NCBI GenBank assembly: GCA_965197545.1
Contig: CBDANJ010000008.1
Location: 62,001-126,000, forward strand
Length of the DNA: 64,000 nucleotides
Source of the DNA: CATOSP01 sp965197545
GTDB taxonomy: Bacteria; Chloroflexota; Dehalococcoidia; Lucifugimonadales; UBA3495
Reading direction: 5' to 3'
Shown here: in pieces, positions 45,871 through 56,077 of the stretch
How the letters are laid out: the number at the start of each line of letters is the position of its first letter
Position numbering within the stretch: the first letter of the stretch is position 1
The notes under the pieces: model-generated
What the model was told of the DNA's origin: nothing
The model's database searches: none
The model's input: only the letters and a program-made list of their open reading frames with translations
Translations under genes and position numbers: made by a program

Positions 45871-46197
45871 CCAGCCCCGGCGATTCCGCCGTGGTTCCAG
45901 CAGCGCCCATGTGAAGGGGCAAGGGTATGACGGAGAACTCCGGGGACTCACACCTGGCGGTGGACCACTTCCCTCAACCCGCACGCGCGGGTACTGCCCC
46001 GAAGTCGCCCCGTCATGGCTACCAACTCCAGATCTCCGGCCACCGGATATGTACCGGCAAGGGTCAGGGCTAGCCACTGCTACACCAAAGATAAGGAAGA
46101 TCCCACTCACTCTGTTTCCGACACTGCGGTGGCCAACCCCAGAGAGCTCCCGCACTGGTGGATTCGTCGGCCTCAACATTCCCGCGACCGAATGACC

Positions 46198-47175
46198 TTA
46201 CGTAGGCCAACGGGTAACGAGGGTGTCAAGAATGCACCGAGGTGACGGACGAGATAAGGGTGGTTCACCGAGAACGCACTGAAGAACCGTGTCTGAGTTA
46301 GCAATCAGGAACTGATGTGATTCCCATGCGATTAAGTCATTTAGTTCTCTGACGATTGCACTGGAGATATCTGCAGAACTTAGCTTGTATTCTCTGGGCG
46401 ACACCAAGCACGAGAGGTTAGGAGTTAATGGATAATACAAGGCGAGTTCCGTGGTTTCATTGCTATCCCCAGTACCCATGAGGTTAACTACCGGCTGGTC
46501 TCCAGTGATGAATTTGAGAGCGTTCCTATTGTCCAAGAATATGAAGTCAACCCGGTTTCTATCCTTAAAGAGGCTAGCTCCAAGATTAACGGCACTAATG
46601 TAGCAAGCGATGTTCTTGAGGTGAGCAAAATCGTGATCGGGGGAAATTTGCGAAAGAACCTCCCCAATAGCTTCCCGGATACGCTTGGTCCGGAAATATT
46701 GATGGGCAATGAAGTGGAAGAACATGATTGCTGAATCGTCATTGTCGATGAAATCAGCCCGTTTCTGGCGCAACTTGTCAAGAAGGGGTCGGGCACTCTG
46801 TTCTATGCTCACGTGAAGCTTTTCTTCTGTCTCAATGACCAAGGCTTGAGCATCACGTTTCTCGGCAGGCGAAGTTCGGTCATCACTTTGAATTATTTTG
46901 TTAGCTGAAGGGATATATGCCAGATTGGTAACGAGATCCCTATGGCATTTCCTTAACTCAGCTGGCTCAGTTGGTTGGATGATGAGGTGTTCCAGAAAGT
47001 CTGCATCAACCCTCGTAATTGGGGCCAGCTTATAAAAATCCCGTTCGACCACTACGTTTATGGGATTAGTTGGGGGAAGTATTTTCCCATTCCGCGAGTA
47101 ATGAACCTTTCGCTTCCCGTCCCGCCATGCTTCAAGATAGTGGAGCCATACAGTGTGTTGTCTGTGAGTGGTCAT
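46198..47175 (-). CDS. DUF4238 protein
   Basis: The 325-residue protein opens THRQHTVWLHYLEAWRDGKR and VHYSRNGKILPP, a divergent DUF4238 start. It continues with MFFHFIAHQYFRTKRIREAI, FIFLDNRNALKFITGDQPVV and LALYYPLTPNLSCLVSPREY, the conserved GDQP and PLxPxxxxL blocks. No zinc ribbon is seen. The start lies 15 bp from the end of an IS1380 relic. Function is unknown; the family is common in defence islands. Confidence 0.75.
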   Translation of the reverse strand: MTTHRQHTVWLHYLEAWRDGKRKVHYSRNGKILPPTNPINVVVERDFYKLAPITRVDADFLEHLIIQPTEPAELRKCHRDLVTNLAYIPSANKIIQSDDRTSPAEKRDAQALVIETEEKLHVSIEQSARPLLDKLRQKRADFIDNDDSAIMFFHFIAHQYFRTKRIREAIGEVLSQISPDHDFAHLKNIACYISAVNLGASLFKDRNRVDFIFLDNRNALKFITGDQPVVNLMGTGDSNETTELALYYPLTPNLSCLVSPREYKLSSADISSAIVRELNDLIAWESHQFLIANSDTVLQCVLGEPPLSRPSPRCILDTLVTRWPT

Positions 47176-47331
47176 CTATGCGTGAACCTCTTAGCCTCAA
47201 TCCACCGAAGAGATGAGTGTCGCGGCGTACTAAACGGGCAAGAAAGTGCTCCTTTGCTTCTGGGATAATGGTTTTCGAAACACAAAACCGACCCCAGAAC
47301 AAGGAGCACTCAATAGCAACTGTCTTGAAAG

Positions 47332-47580
47332 TCAATAGGAATGAGCGGCGACTGGCTGAATCATATCGCACCAAGGGGAGCCATGTTTGAGCATGCCGTT
47401 GAGTATAACCAGCAGTTTGCGCATGGACGCGGCCAGCGCCACCTTTTTCGGCTTGCCATCTGCCAGCAGCCTCTGGTAGAAGTCCCGGATAGCAGGGTTG
47501 TGGCGGCTGGCTACCAACGCTCCCATGTAGAGGACGGCCCGCACCCTGGGCGGCACGGTCAAGGCTCCATCCACCCCCCG
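47332..47580 (-). pseudogene. IS110-family transposase C-terminal relic
   Basis: The minus-strand frame RVRAVLYMGALVASRHNPAI, then RDFYQRLLADGKPKKVALAA and SMRKLLVILNGMLKHG, is the C-terminal Transposase_20 domain of IS110 elements. The DEDD catalytic N-terminus is absent. It lies inside the IS1380 relic. Confidence 0.8.
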
Positions 47581-47592
47581 CTTTCGCGAGGG

Positions 47593-48736
47593 CAGGCTCT
47601 GGGCCCCTTCCTGCGCAGCTTCCGGTGGGGCCATGTCCGCCAGCTGGACCGGGTGAGCCGGGAGCTGCTGGTCCGGGCCTGGGCCGCCGGCGCCGGACCC
47701 GGCGACGCACCTTTCACCATTGACCTGGACTCCACCATCTGCGAGACCTACGGCCTGGCCAAGGAGGGCGCCCGCCGCCACAGCCTGCCCCGTACTTGAT
47801 ACGGGGGCTACACCGGCCAGCGGGGCTATCACCCGCTGCTGGCCGTCGCCGCCGGCACCGGCGACGTGCTGATGGCCCGGCTGCGGGAGGGCCGCGCCAA
47901 TACCGCCCGGGGCGCCGCCCACTTCCTGCGGGAGACGGTGGGGTGGGTGCGCTACGCCGGAGCCACCCGACCACTCACCGTGCGAGCCGACAGCGGCTTT
48001 TACACCCATGGGTGGTCTCCACCTGCCGCAAGATGGATGTCCGCTTCTCCATCACCGTCCGCCAGCGCCAGAGCCTCCGCCATGTCATTGAAGCCATACC
48101 CGAGGATGACTGGACGCCCATCCCTTACTGGATGGACGGCACCGCTGATGTCGCCGAGACGACCTACACTCCCTTCCAGAGTGAGCCGGACGCTACACCG
48201 GTGCGGCTCATCGTCCGGCGGGTGAAGCCCACGCCCGGTTCCCAACTGGCCCTCTTCGCCACCTACAGCTATCACGGCTTCATCACCGGCCGGGAGGGGA
48301 GACCCTCGAACTGGAGGCCGGCCATCGCCGCCACGCCGAGATCGAGAATGCGATACGCGACCTGAAGTACGGCGTCGGACTGAACCATCTCCCCTCGGGG
48401 CGCTTCGCCGCCAACGGTGCCTGGCTGGCGGTGCAGATGATGGCGCACAACCTGGCCCGTTGGACAGCCCGCATCGGCCTGGGCGAACGGATCGTGACCA
48501 CCAAGACCCTCCGGCGGAGGTTCTTCTCCCTGGCCGGGCGGCTCACCCGCTCGGCACGCCGGTTGACCCTGCATCTTCCCCGGCGCTGGCCTTGGGAGGA
48601 GCAGTTCAGCCGCGCCCTGGCACGGCTGCAAGCGATTCCACTCCCGGCCAGACGCCGCCCGTCCGCCACTGACCCGCCATCCGGCCAATTGAACATCCCC
48701 GCCATCTCGCTCACCACAGCCTCTGTAGGCCGCTAG
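47593..48736 (+). pseudogene. IS1380 transposase 3' part, frameshifted
   Basis: Successive frames encode DAPFTIDLDSTICETYGLAK, then after a TGA GYTGQRGYHPLLAVAAGTGD and LTVRADSGFYTHG, then RFSITVRQRQSLRHVIEAIP, and finally AEIENAIRDLKYGVGLNHLP to the end. All are conserved IS1380 blocks in the right order, so the gene is a recognisable but dead copy with at least three frame breaks. Confidence 0.8.
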
Positions 48737-48865
48737 CGGTGCCCCAAAAGCACCTGCAGATCGCCCTCCAACTTCCCGTCTACCCGAATTCGAGCCCGGA
48801 TCATCGCGTTTGTAACTCCCTCACCCCCCTCCGCTGTCCTCGCGCCGTCCATCGGTGGATTCGGG

Positions 48866-48893
48866 CTAAAGCCAAGGTGGGATGTACATTTGC
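48866..48893 (+). repeat. Solo terminus of MITE family 1
   Basis: CTAAAGCCAAGGTGGGATGT followed by ACATTTGC matches the left terminus of MITE family 1 except for the outer bases. It abuts the right end of the IS1380 relic. No partner terminus lies within 300 bp downstream. Confidence 0.5.
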
Positions 48894-49344
48894 GGGGCCT
48901 TGGGAATCGGGCTGGGAGTGTTGCAGGAGCCTTTCGGCCATTGATTGCGGGATGGTCCGGCGCCGCCGTTTGATCTCCTCTTTCCGGCAGGCTGGCCTAC
49001 CGAGGAAGTTTCTGACCCTCTCCTGAACCAGGGCCTTGGTCCCTAGACACAGGTTCCCGGTCGGCCTCCTGTTTTCGCGGGGTCATGCTCTCCGGTATCC
49101 AGCCCCAAATCGCCTCACTGGCATTCCTCCCCTCAGGGTAGGATACCCCCGGACTCCGTACCGGGCCTTGTCCAGGTGGATAGACAGGACCTCGCTGCTG
49201 CCTGCGCTCTTGAAGGTGTAGTACGGTCCGAACCCTATCGTTGCCTGTGCTTTCATCTCCGGTATCTCCCTGCTCCGCGGTTTCGGCGGGGGACGGTTTT
49301 CTTGGGTTCATGGTGGCAGGGGGCTGACTGCCGGGCTGCGGGTT
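48894..49344. other. Region downstream of the KAP gene, no clear gene
   Basis: On the minus strand a frame beginning MKAQATIGFGPYYTFKSAGS and SSEVLSIHLDKARYGVRG looks protein-like for about 55 codons (49254-49085) and then stops; a second frame from 49311 overlaps it. I cannot decide between them and see no family. Confidence 0.3.
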
Positions 49345-50850
49345 TCAGCAGTCCTGGTCCGCCTGCCCGTCATCCCCTGCTTCCCGTTGCCAAGGGCGCG
49401 GGTGGAGGCCGGTCAGGGTGCACAGGTATAGCGGGATGTTCATGTTCGGGAAGGAGATGCTGCTGCGCCAGTTCTGAGACAGCGATTCCGTTTGGTTGAC
49501 CAGCACCTGCAGCCGTTGTTGGTCTCTGCCCTCGCGTGTCCTCGCCGAAAGCAGTTCCGGCCTGTTGGGGGGCTGGCCTGCGGCCAGGAGCCTCAGTTCC
49601 GCCAGGGCTGGCGGTTCCCGCCCCCTGCCGTCCGCCGCGTACAGCGCGGCCTCGGCTCTGACGACGGCTTCGCCTTCGCCGTTGGGGTATCCCATCCGGT
49701 CGAAGTGGTCCATGACCTCTCCGGCGCTGCATCTCTTGTGGGCGAACCGGTCGTACAGCTCCGGGTTGGTCGCCTTCAGGACTGTCATGACGCCCAGCGC
49801 CTGGGGGTAGACTGGCATCCCGGGTTCCAGGTTTTTCCCGGCCAGGGCCAGGGTCCTCGTGCAGTGTTCGGTGTCGCGCAGGGACATGCCCAATGCGGAG
49901 CAGAGACTGTGCATCGGCAGTTGCGTGTATCTCATCTGGTGGGACCAGTTTCTGGCCGCGATGTCCTCCGTGATCTCTTCTTGGGATGCTTCGAGCCTGT
50001 GCTCCCTGTTGGCTCGCCGTCCCGCGAAGAGGACCATGCTGTATTCGCTGGGGAGTGGTATGTTGAGTTCCAGGTCGAAGAACCTGCGCAGGTAGCCGTC
50101 CGTGTCGCTGATGCCGTGGCGGGCTGAGATGGCCTCTCCCAGGGATACTCGGTTGACTCCGAACACGAAGACTGTGTCCTGGACGGACAAAACGTGCTTG
50201 ACCCGCTCCAGCAGGCTGACGGCGAAGTCCGGCCGGCACCGGTCGAGCTCATCGATTATGAAGACCAGTGGGAAGTCCGTTTTCTCCCGCACGCCGGCGG
50301 ACAGTCTTTCGAGTTGGTTCTTCAGCTTGCCTAGGGCCTGTTTTCGTTCCGTGAACTTGTCCGGGGTTGTTTTGTTTCGCTGGAGGAATTGGAGGAACGG
50401 TATGCTGGTGCCTGTCTGGGACTTGACCAGGTCCGAGGCGGCTTGGGTTGCGCAGTGTATAGCTGCCCACGCGGCTGCGCGTGCCAAGCGGTGGAATTTG
50501 CTGCCCTTGAGCTGTTCGGCCAGGATGCTGGTGAGAGTCGCGATCGGGTCGTCTGCGAAGTCGTTCTCCCAGGCGTTGAAATAAACGACCCTTTTGCCTT
50601 GGTTCTCCATGTCCTGCTGCCAACGCTTCAGGAAGAACGTCTTGCCTGTACCCCAGCCTCCGTGCAGGCTGACGCTGATGCTCTTTTCGTTCCTGATCTT
50701 CTCAGTCAGGTCTCTCCCGAGCTCGCTCCTGTCCAGCAGGTCGTCTTGCCAGGGTTGCGTGGTGGACACCTCTGGCTCCGGCGGTCTGAGCACGACCCGG
50801 TCCTGTGCTGGTATCCGGCGAGGCTGTTCCGGGTATGGGTGCTGGATCAT
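49345..50850 (-). CDS. KAP-family P-loop NTPase
   Basis: The 501-residue protein has Walker A HGGWGTGKT at residues 63-71, the KAP-type motif YFNAWENDF at 90-98 and Walker B VFIIDELDRC at 196-205, then DTVFVFGVNRVSLGEAIS and YLRRFFDLELNIPLPS. KAP NTPases act in membrane-associated or defence functions; no clear membrane segment is visible here. I chose ATG 50850 because AGGAGAGGGCA precedes it; a longer frame up to 51096 lacks signals. It may work with an effector that has been lost. Confidence 0.8.
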   Translation of the reverse strand: MIQHPYPEQPRRIPAQDRVVLRPPEPEVSTTQPWQDDLLDRSELGRDLTEKIRNEKSISVSLHGGWGTGKTFFLKRWQQDMENQGKRVVYFNAWENDFADDPIATLTSILAEQLKGSKFHRLARAAAWAAIHCATQAASDLVKSQTGTSIPFLQFLQRNKTTPDKFTERKQALGKLKNQLERLSAGVREKTDFPLVFIIDELDRCRPDFAVSLLERVKHVLSVQDTVFVFGVNRVSLGEAISARHGISDTDGYLRRFFDLELNIPLPSEYSMVLFAGRRANREHRLEASQEEITEDIAARNWSHQMRYTQLPMHSLCSALGMSLRDTEHCTRTLALAGKNLEPGMPVYPQALGVMTVLKATNPELYDRFAHKRCSAGEVMDHFDRMGYPNGEGEAVVRAEAALYAADGRGREPPALAELRLLAAGQPPNRPELLSARTREGRDQQRLQVLVNQTESLSQNWRSSISFPNMNIPLYLCTLTGLHPRPWQREAGDDGQADQDC

Positions 50851-51001
50851 TGCCCTCTCCTGTTTCAATCTTCCCGGTTCGCGCGCGCCGCCGGCTTCGC
50901 CCTGATTTCGGCGTTCATCCCGGCGGCCTGCCGGATGGTTTCCACTAACCTCTCCTCGCCGTCGTCCCCGGGATTTTCCTCCTGCAGTTTGAGATAGCTT
51001 C

Positions 51002-51420
51002 TTAGTGCTGGGCAGGACGCACTGGGATGTCCACCGGCCCGTAGATATCCTCCAGGGCGGCAAATATCTCGGCCAGTATGCCATCTGTGCCTTCACTGTA
51101 CAGGTCTTCCGGCCCGCCTATCTCGTTATTCACTCCCAAGTACGACTGCGACAGCTCAGCAAAGAACTCTCGCCCACCGTCCACCTTCATGGCAAAAGCG
51201 TCCGGCCACACCCCGGCTTCCCGGGCCCTGCTAAACAGATCCAGCCACTCGCAGCGGGTCGCATCGTCGAATCCCAGGTTCTCGATGGCGTGGGCCCATT
51301 CGTGAACGGTAATGTCCTCCGCCCAGAAACGCGTCTGGTCTTCATCGGCCTGGCAACGGCCGGGTGTCCCCCTCCCAGCACCCGTGCCCCCTCGCTCGCC
51401 GCGCCGCCGGGAAGGCAGGG
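51002..51420 (-). pseudogene. Zinc metallopeptidase C-terminal relic
   Basis: In the frame ending at 51002 the sequence DITVHEWAHAIENLGFDD has the HExxH motif as HEWAH, and 45 residues later GREFFAELSQSYLG supplies a glutamate ligand as in gluzincins. Upstream the conserved pattern continues in another frame (ARVLGGGHPAVA), so a shift near 51350 breaks the gene. No start is visible. Confidence 0.55.
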
Positions 51421-51596
51421 GTATGGCGGAGCCACTCCGGTGTCAGGATTCGTTGCCTTCTGTCTCGGACAGGTACCCGCGCCTGCGGGGTTTCCGGGAA
51501 TCCACCCTGGTATCGCCATTAAGCGCGAGGTCCATCCCGGCGCCGTTGGGGACCCGCCGCAACCGGCGGCGGGTCCGGAGCTTTCTGTTCCCCTGG

Positions 51597-51938
51597 TTAA
51601 AGGCGTAGCAGGTTTGCCGGTATCAGCCGTCCCGCCAGGGGGTCGACGGCGAGGACGGCTTCCTCCAGGGTAACCACGCCCAGCAGGCTGGGCTCTCCCT
51701 CTTCTGCGAATATGACCGGTGTGGGAAACTCCAGTCCCTCCAGCCTTATGGTGGTCCTGCCGACGTCGACTGGGACGACCCTGCCGTCGGCCGTCTCCGA
51801 GGGGAGTGACCTTTCGACTGGAACTCCCAGCCTGCGGAGCAGTTCTCTGGGCACTGCCGTGTAGGTTGATCCCGTGTCCACTGTGACCTCGAGGTCCTCG
51901 AACAGACGTCCCTGTGGGCTTCCGACTGCTATGGTCAC
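51597..51938 (-). CDS. Retropepsin-like aspartic protease, copy 1
   Basis: The protein of about 113 residues has the active-site motif EVTVDTGSTYTAVPREL, the flap-like GRTTIRLEGLEFPTPVIFAE and the second loop SLLGVVTLEEAVLAVDP. Single-domain enzymes of this type act as homodimers. The start is uncertain: GTG 51938 is used here, while ATT 51950 is possible. Just upstream a different minus-strand frame (RWRFKPVHHVPFSRIWDKFG, 52078-51949) looks like the end of another gene. A close paralogue lies at 58352. Confidence 0.7.
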   Translation of the reverse strand: MTIAVGSPQGRLFEDLEVTVDTGSTYTAVPRELLRRLGVPVERSLPSETADGRVVPVDVGRTTIRLEGLEFPTPVIFAEEGEPSLLGVVTLEEAVLAVDPLAGRLIPANLLRL

Positions 51939-52147
51939 TTTTATGTCAATGGCGGAGGCACCCGGACGCCCCAAATGGTGTTCCCGCCCGGGGCGTTGCG
52001 CGCGTAGGTGACGTCGTTGCCGAACTTGTCCCAGATCCTGCTGAACGGGACGTGGTGAACCGGCTTGAACCGCCACCTGGCATAGCATCACTCTCCACTG
52101 CTCTGGGATTTCCTGGGCCTGACGATGACCAGCATCCAGACCGTCAG

Positions 52148-55100
52148 TTAAACGTGGGTGCCCGCGGCCGGCTCCACCTCGATCACCTGGGCTCCTGCGG
52201 CTTCGGCGAACAGGCCCGCCGTACCGGGATGGCAGGTGAAGACCAAGACCTGGTTGGTCTCGGAGAGGGCGGCGAAGGCTTCGGCGGCCAGCCTAGCCCG
52301 CTCCGGGTCGAAGTTGACCAGCACCTCGTCGACCACCACGGGAAGCCGCTCGGCGTGCTCGCCGAACTCCCGCACCAGGCCGAAACGCAACGCCAGGTAC
52401 AACTGCTCCCTGGTGCCCCGGCTGAGTGCCCCGGGCTGCTTGGCGCCGCCGGTGCCGTCCATGACGGTCACGGTCCGGTCCCCGATGGGCACGAACAGCC
52501 GCTCATAGCGCTGGCCGGTGATGTGGGAGAAGAACTCCTGGGCGTGCTGGATCACCCGGGGTTGCCGTTCCTCTTCGAACTTCTGCCGGGTCTTCTCCAG
52601 GAGCGCCTCGGCGACGGCGAGCTTCGACCACTCCCTGGCACATTCCCTGAGCTGTTCCACCAGGGTTTCGCGGTGGGTGCGCAGCCGGGAGGACTCCTCT
52701 TCCCCGGTCAGCCGTTCCAGTTCGTTGTCGAGACCGCCCCGCTCCTCCAGCAGGAGAGTCCGTTCCGCCTCCACATTCTGGAACGCGAGGGACAACTCTT
52801 CAGCTTCCTGGTCGAGCCGGTCCGGACCTGTGTCTGCCAGGGACTCGCGGAAAGCATCGTATTTTTCTCCAGGACCGCTGAGCCGCTCCAGCCCCCGCTC
52901 CAGCTCTCCGCGATGCCGTTCCAGCTCCTGCCGTTCCTGGTGCTGGCGCGCCCGGCGGCGGAAATCCTCCTGGTCAGCCGCTTCCCCAGCGGCCAGCAGT
53001 GCGTCCAGTTCCTGCTGTACTGCCTGCAGGCGCTGGGTCTGCCGCTCCACCGCCCGCTGGGTTTCTTCCTGCTGCTCCAAGGCCGTTGCCCGCCGCGAGA
53101 AGTCCTGCCTGGCCTGGTCCAGGCGGTCAATCAGGGAGTCCGCCGCGGCCGCAACCTCGGAAGGGTTTCCGGGGTCCAGGCCGATGGTCTGGGCCGGCGT
53201 CGCCACCAACTCCTGGAACTCGGCCAGGTCCTTCTCAATGGCCGCGACCCTGCTCCGCATCCGCCGGACCTCCCCCAGACTGGCGCGGGCCGTTTCCACC
53301 CGGGCCATGAACTCCAGCGTCGTGTCGGGGTCAAACTCCTCCCGGAGCCCGTGTTCCGTCAGCCATGCTCCCCATTCCGCGCGGGCCTCGGCCAGGGCCG
53401 TCTCCGCAATGCCATGTTCGTCATCTGCCGCGACCGCAGCCTGCTCCTGCAGCTTCAGACGGCGGGCAGCATCATCGCGGCGGGCGGCCAGTCCCCTGGC
53501 GGCGTCGAACTGTTGGATCAACGTATCGGAGACTGACGCGATCCCCTGGTGGTCGCCGGCATCCAGGGCGACACCGTGTTTCTGAGCCACCGGCTGGACC
53601 AGCTCCAGGTACTCGTGGATGTCCACCTCGATGGCGCTGACCCGGTGACGCATCTGCCGCACCTGTTCCAGCCTGGCGCGGGCGGTCTCCAGACGGCCCA
53701 TGAAGTCGATCATGGTGTCGGGATTGAAGTTGATGGGCAGCTGGCGTTGCTCCAGCCAGTCCCGCCAACCCTGCACTGCACCGGTCTCCGCGGCCACGGC
53801 CTCCCCGGCCCGCTGGCTTGCCTCTTCCAACCGCTGTTCCTGGTACCCCTTGAAGCGCTCCGCCTCCGCCACCCGGTCATTGGCCTGGCTCCATGCGGAA
53901 AGGGCGCTTGCCGCGGACTCCAACCGGGTCTCCGCCTCGCCCAGGAGGGTGGGCGTGGGCAAGCCATCAATGCCCAGAGGGGATACGGATTCCAGGAGCA
54001 GGGACCGGGCGGACTCCATTGACGTTCTCGCCGCTACCTCCTGCCGTGCCAGCTCTGCGGTCAACCCGGTGGAACCGGTACCTGGCGCAGTCCTTCCCCT
54101 GGACAGGAAGTATACGGCAGCGGCCAGCAGCGCCAGGCCCGACGCCAACCCCATGATCAGGGCCTCCCCTCCCAGGAAGACGCCGCCACCTGCCAGGAGC
54201 AAGGCGGCCACGGCCAGCAGCACCGGCCACACCGGGAGGCCTGACCTCCTTTGCCGGCCGGAAGGCCCCCGTGACCCGTTCAGGGAGACCAGCTGCCCCT
54301 GCAGGTTGTCGCGGTTGACCCGGGCACGTTCGTATTCATCGAGGCTGCTCCGCGCGGAGCGGAGCGCGGCCCGATGCTGGATCAACCCCCCGGAATCCAG
54401 CTTGGGAGCGCCGTCGGGCACCCGCTCTCTGGCCTCCCGCAGGGCGGTCTGCCGTTCGCTCAGCCGTTCCCGCTCCTGCTCCAGGCGTTCCCGGGCCTGG
54501 CGGGCCTGGTCACCCTGGGAAGCCAGGGTTTCCTTCCATCCTTCAACTTCCTGCCGGAACACGATGGAGGTGTCAAACGAGTCGAGCCGGCGCTCATCCC
54601 ATCCCTGCCCCATGTCCCGGAGGCGGCCGAGAAGATCCGATTCCATCGCACCCAGCTCGGCACGGCGCTCCGGAAGGTCCCGAACCGAGGCGTCGAAGCT
54701 TCCCCGGCCCCGGCGGATCTGCTCCAGCCGCTCCCGGTCCGCCAAGAGCTCTTCCAGGCGCCCGGCGGCAAGGCGGGGTCCATCTTCAGCGGCCGGACCC
54801 CCCGATCCCCCTTGAAGGAGGCTTTGCGCCTCCTGTTCCTCGACGCGGAGCGCGTTCACCCGGTCCCGCTCCTGCTCCGCCTTGATCCGGGCGCCAGCGG
54901 CGGCCGCGATGGCCTCCACCAACCGGCTTTTCCAGTTGTCCACCTCCGCATGGGTCGTGATGGAAAGGTCCAGGACGTCCAGATTGGTCTCGTCCCAAGC
55001 GTCGCCCAGGCCTCGGAGCCGCTCGGCCAGGGTTTCCTCCAGCGCCCTGAGTTCCTCCTGGCGCTCCGGCAGGTCGTGGACGGCCCCGTAGCTGGTGCGT

Positions 55101-56077
55101 CCGCGGCGTATCTCCTCGATCCTGGCCGCGATTTCCAGCAGGCCTTCCTCGGGAGCGATTGCGGCAACGGCTTCCTCCGCCAGCTTGAGCTGCTCGACAG
55201 CCTCATTCACGTCGTTCCCCGCCCCGCGGGCCCGCTCCTCAATGCCTTCCAGCCTGGGGATGGGGTCATCCGGGAAACGTTCGTATCTGGGCAGCGTCTC
55301 CAGATGGGCTTCGCAGCCGGTCAGTTCAATCCAGTCCTCCCGTGCTGCTTTCAGGTTGTTGACCTCGGCCTGGCGGGCATTCAGCCGGCCCTGCTCTTCA
55401 TCGCAGGACCGGAGGGCCTCTTCGATCTGGAGCTCGCGCGCCGTGATGTCGCGGTAACGGCCCGCATTGCCCTCGATGGCCCCGAGTTTCCCATCGATGT
55501 CCCTGAGTTCGTTCACCAGCCTGGGGATCTCCTGGGCCCTGCCGCGTCCCGAAGTGAAAATCCTCCCCCGGCGCTCACCCAGGGACCTGCTCAGAGCGGG
55601 CAGCCCCGGGACTCCCTGACCAGCGCTGTATATGGCGCCGCTGACGCTGGTCTCATTCAGCGCTCCGATCTCCTGCAGCTCGTCGATGCTGAAGGCGAAA
55701 ACGCTGTTGAACAGGTTGGGCGTGGCCTGCCCGGTGATGCGGGACAGGACGGTGTTCGCGTCCAGGGGTTCGCCGCCACCGGCCCGCAGGGCAACCCGGC
55801 CGCCGTTGGCAGCCGAGTACCGCTCCAGGATGTAGACTTCTCCGCCGTCCCCGGAAAGCCGGATCCGGCCGCCATGACTGCCTCCCGCCAGGGGCGGGTA
55901 GTGGGCGTTTCTCCCCTGCCTGGAAAACCCGAAGAGGATGGTTCGGATGAAGGCCAGCAGGGTGGTCTTGCCCGCCTCGTTGGGGCCGTAGAATACCGTG
56001 ACCGGCCCATCAGCAAGGGCGAAGGTCCGCTGGTGAAAATGCCCGAACCCGTCCAGATGCAGCTCCTCAAGCCTCAT
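52148..56077 (-). CDS. YhaN-type AAA ATPase (SbcC/Rad50-like)
   Basis: The protein of about 1,309 residues has the N-terminal ABC half with VFYGPNEAGKTTLLAFIRT, a very long coiled-coil middle and the C-terminal half with LSRGTREQLYLALR (signature) and LPVVVDEVLVNFD (Walker B). In the middle, VWPVLLAVAALLLAGGG and GLASGLALLAAAVYF are two hydrophobic helices, a YhaN feature that suggests membrane association. Repeated segments in the coiled coil (DLPERxxEL, FDPDTTLEFMARVETAR) indicate internal duplication. The start ATG 56077 overlaps the upstream gene stop in ATGA, so the pair is coupled. It probably works with that nuclease in DNA-end processing. Confidence 0.85.
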   Translation of the reverse strand: MRLEELHLDGFGHFHQRTFALADGPVTVFYGPNEAGKTTLLAFIRTILFGFSRQGRNAHYPPLAGGSHGGRIRLSGDGGEVYILERYSAANGGRVALRAGGGEPLDANTVLSRITGQATPNLFNSVFAFSIDELQEIGALNETSVSGAIYSAGQGVPGLPALSRSLGERRGRIFTSGRGRAQEIPRLVNELRDIDGKLGAIEGNAGRYRDITARELQIEEALRSCDEEQGRLNARQAEVNNLKAAREDWIELTGCEAHLETLPRYERFPDDPIPRLEGIEERARGAGNDVNEAVEQLKLAEEAVAAIAPEEGLLEIAARIEEIRRGRTSYGAVHDLPERQEELRALEETLAERLRGLGDAWDETNLDVLDLSITTHAEVDNWKSRLVEAIAAAAGARIKAEQERDRVNALRVEEQEAQSLLQGGSGGPAAEDGPRLAAGRLEELLADRERLEQIRRGRGSFDASVRDLPERRAELGAMESDLLGRLRDMGQGWDERRLDSFDTSIVFRQEVEGWKETLASQGDQARQARERLEQERERLSERQTALREARERVPDGAPKLDSGGLIQHRAALRSARSSLDEYERARVNRDNLQGQLVSLNGSRGPSGRQRRSGLPVWPVLLAVAALLLAGGGVFLGGEALIMGLASGLALLAAAVYFLSRGRTAPGTGSTGLTAELARQEVAARTSMESARSLLLESVSPLGIDGLPTPTLLGEAETRLESAASALSAWSQANDRVAEAERFKGYQEQRLEEASQRAGEAVAAETGAVQGWRDWLEQRQLPINFNPDTMIDFMGRLETARARLEQVRQMRHRVSAIEVDIHEYLELVQPVAQKHGVALDAGDHQGIASVSDTLIQQFDAARGLAARRDDAARRLKLQEQAAVAADDEHGIAETALAEARAEWGAWLTEHGLREEFDPDTTLEFMARVETARASLGEVRRMRSRVAAIEKDLAEFQELVATPAQTIGLDPGNPSEVAAAADSLIDRLDQARQDFSRRATALEQQEETQRAVERQTQRLQAVQQELDALLAAGEAADQEDFRRRARQHQERQELERHRGELERGLERLSGPGEKYDAFRESLADTGPDRLDQEAEELSLAFQNVEAERTLLLEERGGLDNELERLTGEEESSRLRTHRETLVEQLRECAREWSKLAVAEALLEKTRQKFEEERQPRVIQHAQEFFSHITGQRYERLFVPIGDRTVTVMDGTGGAKQPGALSRGTREQLYLALRFGLVREFGEHAERLPVVVDEVLVNFDPERARLAAEAFAALSETNQVLVFTCHPGTAGLFAEAAGAQVIEVEPAAGTHV

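Larger units (their letters stand above)
47190..48869 (+). mobile_element. IS1380-family element, decayed
   Basis: CTTAGCCTCAATCCACCGA at 47190-47208 and TCGGTGGATTCGGGCTAAAG at 48852-48871 are imperfect inverted termini about 1.68 kb apart, the usual IS1380 size. The subterminal segment 47247-47310 matches 8637-8703. The 5' part of the transposase gene has been replaced by an oppositely oriented IS110 relic. Confidence 0.7.

Noticed and set aside
53700..54815. Long plus-strand ORFs inside the YhaN-type gene (also 51914-53536 and 54374-56383)
   Set aside because: They lie opposite a conserved 1,309-residue coding frame and have low-complexity Arg/Ser or Leu/Pro translations, as expected for antisense shadows in G+C-rich DNA.
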